From Actinomycetota bacterium (GTDB lineage: Bacteria > Actinomycetota > Acidimicrobiia > Acidimicrobiales > RAAP-2): a stretch of DNA of 64,000 nt. Under the pieces are notes generated by a model that saw only the letters and a list, made by a program, of their open reading frames with translations, did no database searches and was not told the DNA's origin. The DNA lies in the NCBI GenBank assembly GCA_021324045.1, contig JAJPJV010000023.1, positions 1 through 64,000 of the forward strand, given 5' to 3'. This document shows, piece after piece, positions 1 through 8,981 of the stretch (within the stretch, counting starts at the first letter, position 1; each line of letters starts with the position of its first letter). Made by a program: the position numbers and the translations under genes.

Positions 1-124
1 CGTCACGTGCGAGTCCGACGAGATCAGACGGTAGGTGGCCATGGCGGTCCTCCTGGGTTCTCCCTCGCCCTCCCCATTCGCTGCGGTGGGGTACCCCGAT
101 CCTTTCGATTCAGGATCCTAAATC

Positions 125-173
125 GATCGATCTTCCTTGCGCAAGCCTTGAGCGTGCGCAAGGAAGATCGATC
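125..173. repeat. 19-bp perfect inverted repeat
   Basis: Arms 125-143 and 155-173 are exact reverse complements (19 of 19) around an 11-base loop. The arm contains GATCGATC followed by TTCCTTGCGCA. The right arm runs straight into the tandem repeat starting at 170. No T-run follows, so a simple terminator is doubtful; a recombination or protein-binding site, or an RNA hairpin, is possible. Confidence 0.8.
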
Positions 174-219
174 CAATGCAATCGATCCGATCCAGATCCA
201 ATGCAATCGATCCGATCCA
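170..219. repeat. 25-bp tandem repeat, two copies
   Basis: Two identical 25-base units (170-194 and 195-219) lie head to tail, each containing CAATGCAATCGATCCGATC. They are rich in GATC/ATCGAT and overlap the end of the preceding inverted repeat. Function unknown. Confidence 0.8.
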
Positions 220-301
220 TCAGTCCGGCTGAGGGAGATGAGGGAGCGAGTTCGGATCTCGGTCAGAGGACCCACTCAGGGAAACAGGTACCTATTCAAA
301 G

Positions 302-727
302 ATGAGCACCTGGGAGGACGTCGCCATGAACGTCGGCAACGATGCCGACCGAGCAGCTGAGGTCATCGGCGCGAAAGCCCACTTCGTTCAGATCGTGTCT
401 CTGCGCTGGCGGTTGTCGGGACTTCGGAGGTGGCATGATCTGGTCGAGGCACGTCGGTGGCCAACGTGTCGGCGATCCAAGTCTGCAATGTCGCAATGTC
501 CTCCTGAGCTTGATGCCCTCACTGATTGGCGCAAGGCATGCCTTTCGGGAATCGAAAGGCATGCAGTTCGTTGGACAATCGTCATACAGCGGCCATTTCC
601 CGAAACCGACGCGCTCGGCGAGCGGATCGTGAACGAGCAACTCGCTTCGAGTACAGGGACGGAGGAAGTCGACAGAAGCTCGTTCGCACCCCTGAGAGGG
701 GTCTTCACGCATGGAGGAATCAGGTGA
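302..727 (+). CDS. uncertain hypothetical ORF upstream of acyl-CoA synthetase
   Basis: A 141-codon open frame begins with ATG and its TGA (725-727) overlaps the ATG of the acyl-CoA synthetase at 727, an arrangement typical of translational coupling. Only about the first 30 residues show coding-like codon use; the rest is rich in Arg, Trp and Cys and resembles no family I know. No clear Shine-Dalgarno sequence precedes 302. It could equally be a non-coding leader. I assign no function. Confidence 0.25.
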   Translation: MSTWEDVAMNVGNDADRAAEVIGAKAHFVQIVSLRWRLSGLRRWHDLVEARRWPTCRRSKSAMSQCPPELDALTDWRKACLSGIERHAVRWTIVIQRPFPETDALGERIVNEQLASSTGTEEVDRSSFAPLRGVFTHGGIR

Positions 728-2268
728 TGGCGGTGGACATCGAAGTTCACGGACAGCACGTCCCAAACAAGCTCGCGTTGGTGATGGGATCTGGTGCGCA
801 GCGTACGTACGGTGAGCTCCTCAGACGCTCGAATCGCGTTGCGAACCTTCTGCACGCGGCTGGTCTACGACGCGGCGACGGGCTGGCAATCATGCTCCCG
901 AACCGCCCTGAGTTCTTCGAGATTGCCTGGGCTGCGCAGCGCTCCGGCCTCTATTACACACCCGTGAATACCCACCTTGTCGCCGACGAGCTCGCTTACA
1001 TCGTTGCCGACTCAGGGGTAAAAGCGCTCTTCGTCGATGCCGCATTCTCGGGGATTGTGAGCCAGATCGAGCAAGCCGCTAGCAACGTCGACCTGCGTGT
1101 GATGGTCGGAGGCCTCATTGCAGGATACGTCGAATATGAGGAGGCTTTGTCCCGGTCAGCCGATGGGCCCCTACCAGAACCTTCGCAGGGAAGCGAGATG
1201 ATGTACTCGTCCGGGACCACGGGCAGACCAAAGGCCGTGCGCCGCCCGCTCCCGGGACCGGAGGGGTCGTGGGCGCAGCGGACGGTAGAGGAGGGGCTCC
1301 GCGCGCTCTATGGCATGACGCCCTCTGACGTCTATCTGTCGCCAGCACCGCTCTACCACAGCGCGCCAATCACCTATTGCATGGCAACGATGCGCCTGGG
1401 CGCCACGGTCGTCGTCATGGAACGTTTCGACCCCGAGCAGTGCCTGGCACTGATTGAACACCACCGCGTCACCCATGCCCAGTTCGTTCCTACCATGTTC
1501 GTTCGCCTACTGAAGCTCCCCAGTGAGGTTCGTCACCGTTACGACGTCTCGAGTTTGCGAGCGGTGATTCATGCAGCAGCCCCCTGCCCGGTCGCCGTGA
1601 AGAAGGAGATGATGGAGTGGTGGGGTCCGATTATCTACGAGTACTACGCCGGAACCGAAGGTTTTGCGGCTACGTTCATCGGGCCAGAGGAGTGGCTGGC
1701 ACACCCCGGATCAGTAGGAAGGTCGCAGAATCCGGTACACATCATGGGCGAAGACGGCGAGCTTCCGCCCGGAAAGCCTGGGTTGATCTATTTCGAGGGT
1801 GGTCCAGCCTTCGAGTACCACAATGACCCGATCAAGACGGCCTCGGTGAGCAATGAAATGGGATGGAGAACCCTCGGCGACGTTGGTTATCTCGACGCCG
1901 ATGGCTACCTCTATTTGACCGATAGGGCAACGTTCATGATCGTGTCTGGGGGGGTCAACATCTATCCGCAGGAAATCGAGAACGTGCTCATCCTCCATCC
2001 CAAGGTGATGGACGCAGCGGTCTTCGGAGTCCCGAACGCGGAGTTCGGCGAGGAGGTCAAAGCGGTGGTCCAGCCGAAGGACTGGGAAGAGGCCGGAGAA
2101 GCGCTGGAGGCTGAGCTGATCGACTACTGCAGGTCCCACCTCGCTGGCTACAAGTGCCCTCGCAGCATCGACTTCGAACAGACGCTGCCACGCGATCCGA
2201 ACGGGAAGCTCTACAAGCGCCACCTCCGCGATCGGTATTGGACAGGTCACCAGACCCGGCTGTTGTGA
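727..2268 (+). CDS. AMP-dependent acyl-CoA synthetase (FadD-like)
   Basis: Predicted ANL-superfamily ligase (513 residues) that activates a carboxylic acid to its acyl-CoA through an acyl-adenylate. The nucleotide-binding loop MMYSSGTTGRPK lies near residues 157-168, the YEYYAGTEG segment near 303, the adenylate-contacting LGDVGYLD near 383, and the C-terminal catalytic lysine in RDPNGKLYK near 495. The ATG at 727 is chosen because GGAGGA (713-718) lies 8 bases upstream; the frame is open further upstream but without conserved sequence. The substrate cannot be told from sequence. It converges on mca across a 440-base gap holding a strong hairpin. Confidence 0.88.
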   Translation: MAVDIEVHGQHVPNKLALVMGSGAQRTYGELLRRSNRVANLLHAAGLRRGDGLAIMLPNRPEFFEIAWAAQRSGLYYTPVNTHLVADELAYIVADSGVKALFVDAAFSGIVSQIEQAASNVDLRVMVGGLIAGYVEYEEALSRSADGPLPEPSQGSEMMYSSGTTGRPKAVRRPLPGPEGSWAQRTVEEGLRALYGMTPSDVYLSPAPLYHSAPITYCMATMRLGATVVVMERFDPEQCLALIEHHRVTHAQFVPTMFVRLLKLPSEVRHRYDVSSLRAVIHAAAPCPVAVKKEMMEWWGPIIYEYYAGTEGFAATFIGPEEWLAHPGSVGRSQNPVHIMGEDGELPPGKPGLIYFEGGPAFEYHNDPIKTASVSNEMGWRTLGDVGYLDADGYLYLTDRATFMIVSGGVNIYPQEIENVLILHPKVMDAAVFGVPNAEFGEEVKAVVQPKDWEEAGEALEAELIDYCRSHLAGYKCPRSIDFEQTLPRDPNGKLYKRHLRDRYWTGHQTRLL

Positions 2269-2483
2269 GTCCGGTCGACTTGTGACCCCAGAGGTGCCAG
2301 CCGCTGGCGCGACCCCCTGGAACGCCGGAGTCAAGTGGTGGTCAAAAGGAGGCCTTCACCTGGGGCTGTTCGAGCTCGCTCCTCGGTGAGGGGTCGCTGG
2401 CGGAGGGAACGCCGAGTACCGACGAGCTGCAGTGATTCGCTCCAATGTCCGTGTCGCTCAATGTTGCGGTTCTGGGTAGCGCG

Positions 2484-2525
2484 CCCTCAACACCGAGGTG
2501 CCGATGGCATTCTCGGTGTTGAGGG
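2484..2525. terminator. 14-bp perfect hairpin between convergent genes
   Basis: Arms 2484-2497 and 2512-2525 (CCCTCAACACCGAG and its exact complement) enclose a 14-base loop. It lies between the 3' ends of the acyl-CoA synthetase (+) and mca (-), so a bidirectional terminator or mRNA-end hairpin is the simplest reading. There is no U-tract, as is common in actinobacteria. The rest of 2269-2710 shows no gene. Confidence 0.5.
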
Positions 2526-2710
2526 TCGGAGAAGTCAGCCATCTCAAGATGGGCTCGTCGCGTGGGGTCGTGAGCCTGCTGTTCCTGCAAGAAGCCCGAA
2601 GCAGTGGTGTTCCTCGATGGCAATGCCGAGAAGGTGGCGGGGTGCGAGAACCGGTTGCCCGTGAGCGTCTTCGCAGGGCTCATGTTGCCACGCGAAGCCC
2701 GATCATTTGC

Positions 2711-3604
2711 TCATTCAGCGATGCCCTCGAAGAGATCGCGTTCGACGTTCTCGACTGCTGCGAGAACCGGGCCACCGACCCTGCTGGCGGCCAAGGTGTA
2801 GTCGTCCCAGGGGTACAGCTCCCGTTGGACTTCGACCGGTACGCGGAACCAGTGGGCATCCGGCGATATTTGCGTGGCGTGGGCAGCGAGGGCATCACGG
2901 GCCACCTGGAGCCAGTCGCCGACATCGATTTGCGTGGTAACCGGCCTGGGAGGTTGTCGATCCGCCTTCCGGTCCTCCTCGGCCCATCGCTGGATCCATT
3001 GCTGGTAGGGGCTTTCCAGATGGTTCGCTTCGAACCACGCATGCAGCCTTCTGACCCGGGGCCGGGTGAACACGATGGTGTAGTAGAGCTTGGCAGGCGC
3101 CCATGGCGCACCTGCCTCCACGTACCAACTGGGGTCAGCGGCGCGGTCGAACGCGAGGTGGCTGATCTGGTGCACACGGATGTGATCGGGATGACCGCGT
3201 CCCCAGTCCCAATCATAGGACACCAGAACCTGAGGGCGTTCTGCTCGAATGATACGCACGAGAAGACCCGTGGCTTCGTCGAGATCGGCCTGGGCAAAGC
3301 AGTCGGGATGATTGTTCGGCTCCGTGTCCGGCATGCCCGAGTCTCGGTAGCCGAGCCGGTAGACGCGGTGGTAGCCGATAATGCGTGCGGCTGCGTCGAG
3401 CTCACGAGCCCGCACCGCGGCGAGGTCGCGTCGAGCCTCTTCGCTCGCCGCTGCTTCGTTGAGGATCTCCCCTGCTTCACCGCCGGTGCAGGACACGAGG
3501 ACGGTCCGGACTCCCTCTGCAGCGTAGCGGGCGATCGTCGCGGCGCCCTTCGACGACTCGTCGTCAGGGTGGGCGTGGACGGTCAGGATGCAACGTCGTG
3601 TCAT
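2711..3604 (-). CDS. mca: mycothiol S-conjugate amidase
   Basis: Mca hydrolyses mycothiol S-conjugates to glucosaminyl-inositol and a mercapturic acid, a cytosolic detoxification step. The 297-residue protein has the PIG-L/LmbE zinc motif HAHPDDE at residues 10-16 followed by SSKGAAT, which is typical of Mca rather than MshB. A second histidine motif, GHPDHIRVH, lies in the middle. The start at 3604 puts the metal motif at its usual distance from the N terminus; the longer open frame upstream is Arg-rich and unconserved. The gene is divergent from the LLM oxidoreductase, with 125 bases between. Its presence indicates an organism that makes mycothiol. Confidence 0.9.
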   Translation of the reverse strand: MTRRCILTVHAHPDDESSKGAATIARYAAEGVRTVLVSCTGGEAGEILNEAAASEEARRDLAAVRARELDAAARIIGYHRVYRLGYRDSGMPDTEPNNHPDCFAQADLDEATGLLVRIIRAERPQVLVSYDWDWGRGHPDHIRVHQISHLAFDRAADPSWYVEAGAPWAPAKLYYTIVFTRPRVRRLHAWFEANHLESPYQQWIQRWAEEDRKADRQPPRPVTTQIDVGDWLQVARDALAAHATQISPDAHWFRVPVEVQRELYPWDDYTLAASRVGGPVLAAVENVERDLFEGIAE

Positions 3605-3729
3605 GACGATGAGGATCCTACGTTTCGCTCTCCAACTGAGTGAGCGGCGCCGCGCCCAGAACCAGGAGCGATCGGGCGGATTACGCTGCTTGGATTGGCG
3701 TCGTCTTGACAGCGCAGAGGAGGTGGAGC

Positions 3730-4647
3730 TTGCGCCTTTGCTTGATGATCGAGGGCCAAGAGGGCGTCCTCTGGGACGAATGGCTCGCGCTCGCTCGCGC
3801 CGTCGAGTCGGTAGGACTCGAAGGCCTCTTTCGTTCGGATCACTACACCTCCTTCCATGCTGCGCCCGGGCCAGCCATGGACGCATGGGCAACCATCGCC
3901 GGCCTCGCAGCAGCAACCAGTCGGATCAGGCTCGGGACGCTGGTGACCCCCGCCACGTTTCGGCCGCCCAGCGAATTGGCTCGAGTTGTGGTGACCGCCG
4001 ACCACATCTCGGGCGGCAGGGTATCGCTCGGGCTCGGTGCCGGCTGGTTCGAGAAGGAGCATCGCCAGAACGGGTTTCCCTTCCCACCCACGGCCGAGCG
4101 ACTCTCGATGCTCGCAGAGTACGTTGAGGTTCTCCTTCGGAGCTGGCGCGCGAGCCAGTTCGATTTTCGTGGCAAGCACTTCACCATCGAGGGCCAACGT
4201 GCCCTACCCGCTCCGGTACAACGTCCTCATCCTCCGTTGATCTTTGGCGGTAGTGGTGGCCCGAGGTCGTTGCGGCTCGCGGCGCGGTTCGCGAACGAGT
4301 ACAACGCAGCGTTCTTGACTCCAGAAGAGGCAGCTGACCTGCGCCGGCGACTGGACGAGGCCTGCCGTGTCGAGGGACGCGATCCCGGTGCCGTGGCTCT
4401 TTCCCTCATGACGTTGGTGGCGCCTGGAACGGACACGGCGGACGCTGAGGCGCGGCTGGACCGAATGCTTTCGGTCTTTCGGGTGCCAAGGGCACGTTGC
4501 CAGAGCGGATCGCTCGATGAGGTCGAATCGTCGCTGCGTGACCTCGAAGACGCGGGGGTCAAGAGGATCTACTCGCAGCACCCGGATCGTCACGACTTCA
4601 AGTCGATCGAGCTTCTCGGAGAGTTGGCAGCGCGCTTCGAAGAGTGA
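3730..4647 (+). CDS. LLM-class flavin/F420-dependent oxidoreductase
   Basis: Predicted luciferase-like (beta/alpha)8 oxidoreductase of 305 residues. Family features include an N-terminal strand ending MIEGQEG, SDHY near residue 37, the segment around ISGGRVSLGLGAGW and a C-terminal LLGELAARF. The TTG at 3730 is preferred because GAGGAGG (3717-3723) sits 6 bases upstream and the protein then begins MRLCLMIEGQE; the open frame begins earlier (3640) without conserved sequence. Whether it uses F420 or FMN cannot be decided here. Its stop overlaps GTG at 4644, where a degraded methyltransferase region begins. Confidence 0.85.
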   Translation: MRLCLMIEGQEGVLWDEWLALARAVESVGLEGLFRSDHYTSFHAAPGPAMDAWATIAGLAAATSRIRLGTLVTPATFRPPSELARVVVTADHISGGRVSLGLGAGWFEKEHRQNGFPFPPTAERLSMLAEYVEVLLRSWRASQFDFRGKHFTIEGQRALPAPVQRPHPPLIFGGSGGPRSLRLAARFANEYNAAFLTPEEAADLRRRLDEACRVEGRDPGAVALSLMTLVAPGTDTADAEARLDRMLSVFRVPRARCQSGSLDEVESSLRDLEDAGVKRIYSQHPDRHDFKSIELLGELAARFEE

Positions 4648-4895
4648 CCCGAGACAGACCTGCGCGGCCGGGGCCAATGGCGACTGTCCGGGACGAAGGC
4701 AACGTTGCCGTTCGCCCCGGCAGGACGAGGGTTGGGATCGCTCGGGAAGAGATGCACGTGGCGTCTGCGGAGACCGATGGTCTTGTAAGCGCCCATTCGC
4801 CGATTTCCTACATGCCGACCGGTCTGGTTCTGTCAGATGGGAGCTCGAGGGCCGTTTCCGGCGATGCGCCCAAATCTCCTTCAAGAGCACGCTAT

Positions 4896-5365
4896 TTCGG
4901 ATGCCCCCTCCTGGGTGGTGATGTGCTCGATCTGATGAGCTCGTGGACCTCACACTTCCGTACTCCGCCAACTCGGCTCGTCTTGCTCGGCATGAACGCT
5001 GTGGAGCTGCGCGCCAACGCGATGGCGGCGGCAGCCGTCGTCTATGATCTCAATGCGAATCCGTTCCTGCCCTTCGCCGATCAATCCTTTGACGCCGTGT
5101 GTGCTACGCGTCAGTCGACTACCTGATACGACCGGTCGAAATCCTCGCCGAGGTGGCCCGTATCGTGCTTTCAGGCGGTCCCTTCGTTTGTTCTTTCTCC
5201 AACCGCTGCTTTCCGACGATCGTGGAACAGTATTTTTGGCTTGCCGAAGGTTGGAGTGACGTCTGCAGCGAAAGGCGGACGCCTTCGGACCATGACGGCG
5301 ACCCGTTGTTCGCGGTGTGGGCCTACCAACTCCATGGCGCACCTTCTATGGCCGGCTCGAGGTGA
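4896..5365 (+). pseudogene. remnant of a class I SAM-dependent methyltransferase
   Basis: The segment from 4896 encodes VLDLMSSWTSHF, then LGMNAVELRANAM and VVYDLNANPFLPFADQSFDAV, the usual blocks of a class I methyltransferase. At about 5097 one base is missing: the next block (VCYASVDYLIRPVEILAEVA, GGPFVCSFSNRCFPT) is in the frame opening at 5099. After NRCFPT the expected stretch of about 15 residues is absent and the tail (YFWLAEGWSDV, GDPLFAVWAY) follows directly. The region upstream of 4896 does not resemble the family N terminus. A frameshift plus an internal deletion indicates a dead gene. Confidence 0.7.
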
Positions 5366-5464
5366 ATGGCGCCGCCTCGGTCATCGGACAGCGCACCTGT
5401 TGTCGCGGGGGTTCTTATCACATAACATTCCGGTCCTGTTCCCTACGGGGCACGGAGTCAGGGG

Positions 5465-6730
5465 GTGGAGGCGATGCGTGTCCTGTGTCCGCTTCGTTCG
5501 ATCGCCTGGGGAAGTTCCTTGGTCCTCCTCGTCGCGATCATCACTTTCGTGTCACAGATCCCCTCGGGGGCATCGACCGCGAATAATTCCAGTGCTCCGG
5601 GGGTGACCCCTCATTCCATCAAGGTTGGTCTCATCACCTCGCTCACCGGCTCCGATGCGTCGAACTCGAACCCTGGCATCCCCAACGGCTTCAAAGCGCG
5701 CATCGACCTCCAGAATGCCCAAGGCGGCGTCTACGGGCGCAAGATCGAATACATCGTTGAAGACGACCAGTCGAGCCCTGGTCAAGCCCAGACGGCCGCT
5801 GCCGCGGAGGTCACAAAGGGCGTCTTCGCCATCGACTACAACAGCCCGTTCGCATTCGGGGCGGCCCAGTACCTCCAGCAGCAGGGCGTCCCTGTCGTCG
5901 GTGGCGGCTACGACGGACCCGAGTGGACATCGACGAACTACCGGAACATGTTCTCAACCGTCCCTGCCGTTTTTGCCAATCCGCCGCGCTACAAGACCAA
6001 CACGACGCTGCTGAAGAAGGCCGGCGCTCGGCGCTTCGCTGTCATCGGCTATGGCATCTCTCCCAGCTCGTCGCAGGCGGCGGCGAATGCTGCGATCTCG
6101 CTGAAGCAGGCAGGGTTCCAAGTCCCGTACCTCAACACGTCGCTGCCGTTCGGGACCGTCAACGTTACTGCTGTCGCACTCCAGATGAAGGCTGCCAATG
6201 TCGACAGCATGGAGGCAGAGATCGACGGGAACACCGAGCTCGCACTGGTCACCGCCGGCGAGCAGACCGGGATCAAATGGCGGTACGTCGTCCTCGCGAC
6301 CGGCTACGGGCAGGCATGGCTCGACAACCCCCAGGCTGTGGCCAGCAGTCAGAGGCTTTACTTCGGGGTCCTCCAGACGCCCGTTGAGCTGCACACGCCG
6401 GCAACCATTGCCGAGCAGGCAGCCTTCAAGAAGTACACGGGTTTCACGGGTCTTCCCGACTTCGGTTGGACCGAGGGGTGGGAGTCTGCGGGACTGCTGA
6501 TCAAGGGTCTCCAGGTCGCGGGGAAGAACCCCACCAGGGCGTCGTTCATCGACAACCTGCGCAAGGTGACGAGCTGGAACGATGACGGGTTGCTCGCGGC
6601 ACCGACCAACTTCGCGCGTTGGACGTCGCCTCCCCCGGAGCAGTGCGGCTACACCGAGCAGCTGATCGGTCATCGGTTCTTCCCGACATCGACCAAGCCA
6701 TTGTGCGCCGCTTTGGTTCGCGGAACCTGA
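5465..6730 (+). CDS. ABC transporter substrate-binding protein (branched-chain amino acid/amide type)
   Basis: Predicted exported type I periplasmic-binding protein (421 residues) that would deliver a small organic ligand to an ABC importer. The N terminus has a signal-like segment (a short basic stretch, then SLVLLVAIITFVSQI), followed by IKVGLITSLTGSDAS, the family start of the mature domain. GGVYGRKIEYIVEDDQ and GVPVVGGGYDGPEW follow the LivJ-like fold. GTG at 5465 has GGAG 7 bases upstream; ATG at 5474 is an alternative. No permease or ATPase gene of a Liv-type importer lies nearby, so it may serve a transporter encoded elsewhere. Confidence 0.85.
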   Translation: MEAMRVLCPLRSIAWGSSLVLLVAIITFVSQIPSGASTANNSSAPGVTPHSIKVGLITSLTGSDASNSNPGIPNGFKARIDLQNAQGGVYGRKIEYIVEDDQSSPGQAQTAAAAEVTKGVFAIDYNSPFAFGAAQYLQQQGVPVVGGGYDGPEWTSTNYRNMFSTVPAVFANPPRYKTNTTLLKKAGARRFAVIGYGISPSSSQAAANAAISLKQAGFQVPYLNTSLPFGTVNVTAVALQMKAANVDSMEAEIDGNTELALVTAGEQTGIKWRYVVLATGYGQAWLDNPQAVASSQRLYFGVLQTPVELHTPATIAEQAAFKKYTGFTGLPDFGWTEGWESAGLLIKGLQVAGKNPTRASFIDNLRKVTSWNDDGLLAAPTNFARWTSPPPEQCGYTEQLIGHRFFPTSTKPLCAALVRGT

Positions 6731-6788
6731 TTTTCCCTCGAGGGGACCGGATAGGCTAGGGCCCTCCAGGGCTGAGAACGCCCTGCTA

Positions 6789-6860
6789 GGCGGCGTGGCC
6801 GAGTGGTTGAGGCAGGGGCCTGCAAAGCCCCGTACGGCGGTTCGATTCCGCCCGCCGCCT
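6789..6860 (+). tRNA. tRNA-Cys (GCA)
   Basis: A 72-base cloverleaf: acceptor GGCGGCG (6789-6795) pairs with CGCCGCC (6853-6859), the T arm is GGCGG-TTCGATT-CCGCC and the anticodon loop reads GCA. Discriminator base T (6860) is the identity base of tRNA-Cys. No CCA is encoded. Confidence 0.95.
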
Positions 6861-7030
6861 CGAGGGTTGGGCAGGGATGCCCGTTCAGCGTGGAGTGATC
6901 GAGGATCAGGGCCCGGGGGGCCGAGGCGTCCCTGGTCTCGCAGGAAGATCTTGCAAATCGGCGCTTGTTCCGTGGGTACTTCAAGAGCTCGGCGAGCGGT
7001 GGGGGATTTCGTCAGTGGGGCGCTCCACGG

Positions 7031-7891
7031 TCAACGGAACATCTCATCTGCCCACTCGATCAGCTGTGGCACCAGGAGAGGCCAGCGCTCGAACAAGGTC
7101 CCACCGCGTTGGGCCGAATCTTGGCGTTCGATCCATTCACGGTCGCCCCAGGGTGGTTCGACCAGGCGGGCAGTGGGAAGGTTGGCCGCGAGGCGTTCGG
7201 AGGTTTCTCGGGGGTGGGCCATGTCAGCGGCACCGCTGCGGAATACCAGGACCGGTATCGTCACCGCGGCGGCCTCTTCGTCGGTGAGACCTGGCACGAG
7301 TGGATCGCCACAGGCACAGTAGGCGTGCATCCAGCGTTCCATGGTCGCCTTGAATTCAGCTGGGTCGAGTGCCAAGAAGCGCTCTCGGTTGCGAGGATTG
7401 CGCCGGACGACCTCTTCCCACTGCGGGAGATTGGCGACGTCTTCCATGGTCCCGTTCCAGATCGCGGCGATCGACGGGGCGCAGTAATAGTTCCCGAGGC
7501 TCATCAACCCGTAGACCCCTCCACTGATCCACCAGATCGCGAGTCCGCGGGCGAGCTCGGGGTGCCGAGCTGCAGTCAGGAGGGAGACTCGAGCGCCGCC
7601 CGAACCGCCGATGATGACAGTAGGGCCAAAGTCGAGCTGTTGCAGAAGCTGCGCGAGGGAGTCGGCCTGGATCACCGACTCCGATGGGCCCGAGAAGCTG
7701 ATCGCCGATGCACCGCAGTTGAGGCGGTCGTAGATCAAGACCTTCTTCCCGTGAGCAGCAAGCGCCTCTGCCATCTGGCGGACGCCGCCGTAGTCCTTGC
7801 TGAAGCGGCCCCCTGGGGTCAGCACCCATGGCTGACCTTCACCGATGACCTCGTAGGCGATCTCTAGATCACCCTGCTGTGCAAATGGCAT
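7031..7891 (-). CDS. alpha/beta hydrolase
   Basis: Predicted soluble alpha/beta-hydrolase of 286 residues. The oxyanion-side block WVLTPGGRFSKDYGG and the strand LIYDRLNCGAS precede a nucleophile elbow IIGGSGGARVS, where the usual GxSxG serine is present (GGSGG). A late acidic/cap segment, VFRSGAADMAH, and the C-terminal EPPWGDREW follow; a canonical catalytic histidine is not obvious. The ATG at 7891 has AAGGGAG just upstream. Neighbours are divergent (a MaoC-like gene starts at 8084). The substrate is unknown. Confidence 0.8.
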   Translation of the reverse strand: MPFAQQGDLEIAYEVIGEGQPWVLTPGGRFSKDYGGVRQMAEALAAHGKKVLIYDRLNCGASAISFSGPSESVIQADSLAQLLQQLDFGPTVIIGGSGGARVSLLTAARHPELARGLAIWWISGGVYGLMSLGNYYCAPSIAAIWNGTMEDVANLPQWEEVVRRNPRNRERFLALDPAEFKATMERWMHAYCACGDPLVPGLTDEEAAAVTIPVLVFRSGAADMAHPRETSERLAANLPTARLVEPPWGDREWIERQDSAQRGGTLFERWPLLVPQLIEWADEMFR

Positions 7892-8083
7892 CGATCTCCC
7901 TTCCTGAGATGCACCTGCCTCCTTCCGCAACGCCACGTATCGCATTCCAGTGACGGCTCGCGTTCGGAGCCCCGCCCATCGAGGAGCACAGTATTACCGA
8001 TGTCCTGCTCGAAGCGCCTGATCCCCTTCGAGCGATGCACGATGACCCGGGTCCGATCGATGCGATCTGGCAACATTCCTCGC

Positions 8084-8941
8084 ATGGCAGAGCCGACGAT
8101 CCATGTGGGGCGGTCCTACCAACGCTACGAGGGTCGTATCGATGAGGATGCCACGGTGGCGTTCGCCCTTGCGACCAACGATCCGAACGAGATTTGCAGA
8201 CAGGGTCGTGCTGTGCCCCCTTTGTACACAGTCTCGCTGATCCTTCCTGCATACATGGAGGCTCAACAGAAGGCCGCGGATCCGGGTGCCATTCGAAATG
8301 TTCGCGGCGGGATGGCAGGCGGTCATGACGTTCACATCATCAATCCCCTCCGAGCAGGAATGGAGGTGTCCTGGCAGGCCACGACGTACAACGCGAGGCA
8401 GACGGCGAAAGGCGCGGTGGTGACGCAGCGCATCGTCGTCAGCGATCGGGAGGGGGCACCGCTGGTCGAACATTTCTGGTGGTCGTTTCTGATCGGTGGT
8501 GAGATCGACGAGGACGTAGGCCCTGATCTAGCCGACCACCGGTTCCCAGCCGGGGTCCGCGAACGAATCGTCGCGACGCACACCATCGAAGTGGCCCGTG
8601 ACCAAGGTTTCCGCTTCGCTGGAGTTTCCGGTGACCACAATCCGCATTCGATGGACGATGAAGCCGCTCGCCGAGAAGGGTTTCCGGGAAAGATCCTCCA
8701 AGGGATGTGCACGTTCGCCATGTGCGGTGGAGCGATCGTCAAGGTCGGCGCTGGGGGAGATCCGAACCGATTGCGTCGGCTCGCCGGGCGGTTCTCAGCT
8801 CCGGTGTTTCCGGGTCGTCCAATCGTCGTGCACGCCTACGATGCAAGCGAAGGTGAACAGGGGCGCCGAATCCTCGCGTTTGAGGCGACCCAGGATGCGA
8901 GAACCGTTCTCGAGCACGGACGAGCCGAGCTGTCGGCTTGA
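8084..8941 (+). CDS. MaoC-like hot-dog acyl-CoA hydratase/dehydratase
   Basis: A 285-residue protein with two hot-dog halves. The second half carries the hydratase-like motif FAGVSGDHNPHSMDDEAARREGF, with the Asp/His pair expected in R-specific enoyl-CoA hydratases, then GKILQGMCTFAMC and RFSAPVFPGRPIVV. The first half (FALATNDPNE, VPPLYTVSL) looks like the non-catalytic partner domain. ATG at 8084 begins MAEPTIHVG, close to the family start; upstream in-frame ATGs are less likely. It would hydrate an enoyl-CoA, fitting the CoA-ester theme of the window. Confidence 0.82.
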   Translation: MAEPTIHVGRSYQRYEGRIDEDATVAFALATNDPNEICRQGRAVPPLYTVSLILPAYMEAQQKAADPGAIRNVRGGMAGGHDVHIINPLRAGMEVSWQATTYNARQTAKGAVVTQRIVVSDREGAPLVEHFWWSFLIGGEIDEDVGPDLADHRFPAGVRERIVATHTIEVARDQGFRFAGVSGDHNPHSMDDEAARREGFPGKILQGMCTFAMCGGAIVKVGAGGDPNRLRRLAGRFSAPVFPGRPIVVHAYDASEGEQGRRILAFEATQDARTVLEHGRAELSA

Positions 8942-8981
8942 CCAGCGGACCACCGCCGGCGCTGTGCCCGATAAGGCTGGT

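Noticed and set aside
2498-3643. Long plus-strand open frame of 381 codons opposite mca
   Set aside because: It is the complement of mca, whose minus-strand product has the full zinc-hydrolase motif; the plus-strand protein has no family likeness.
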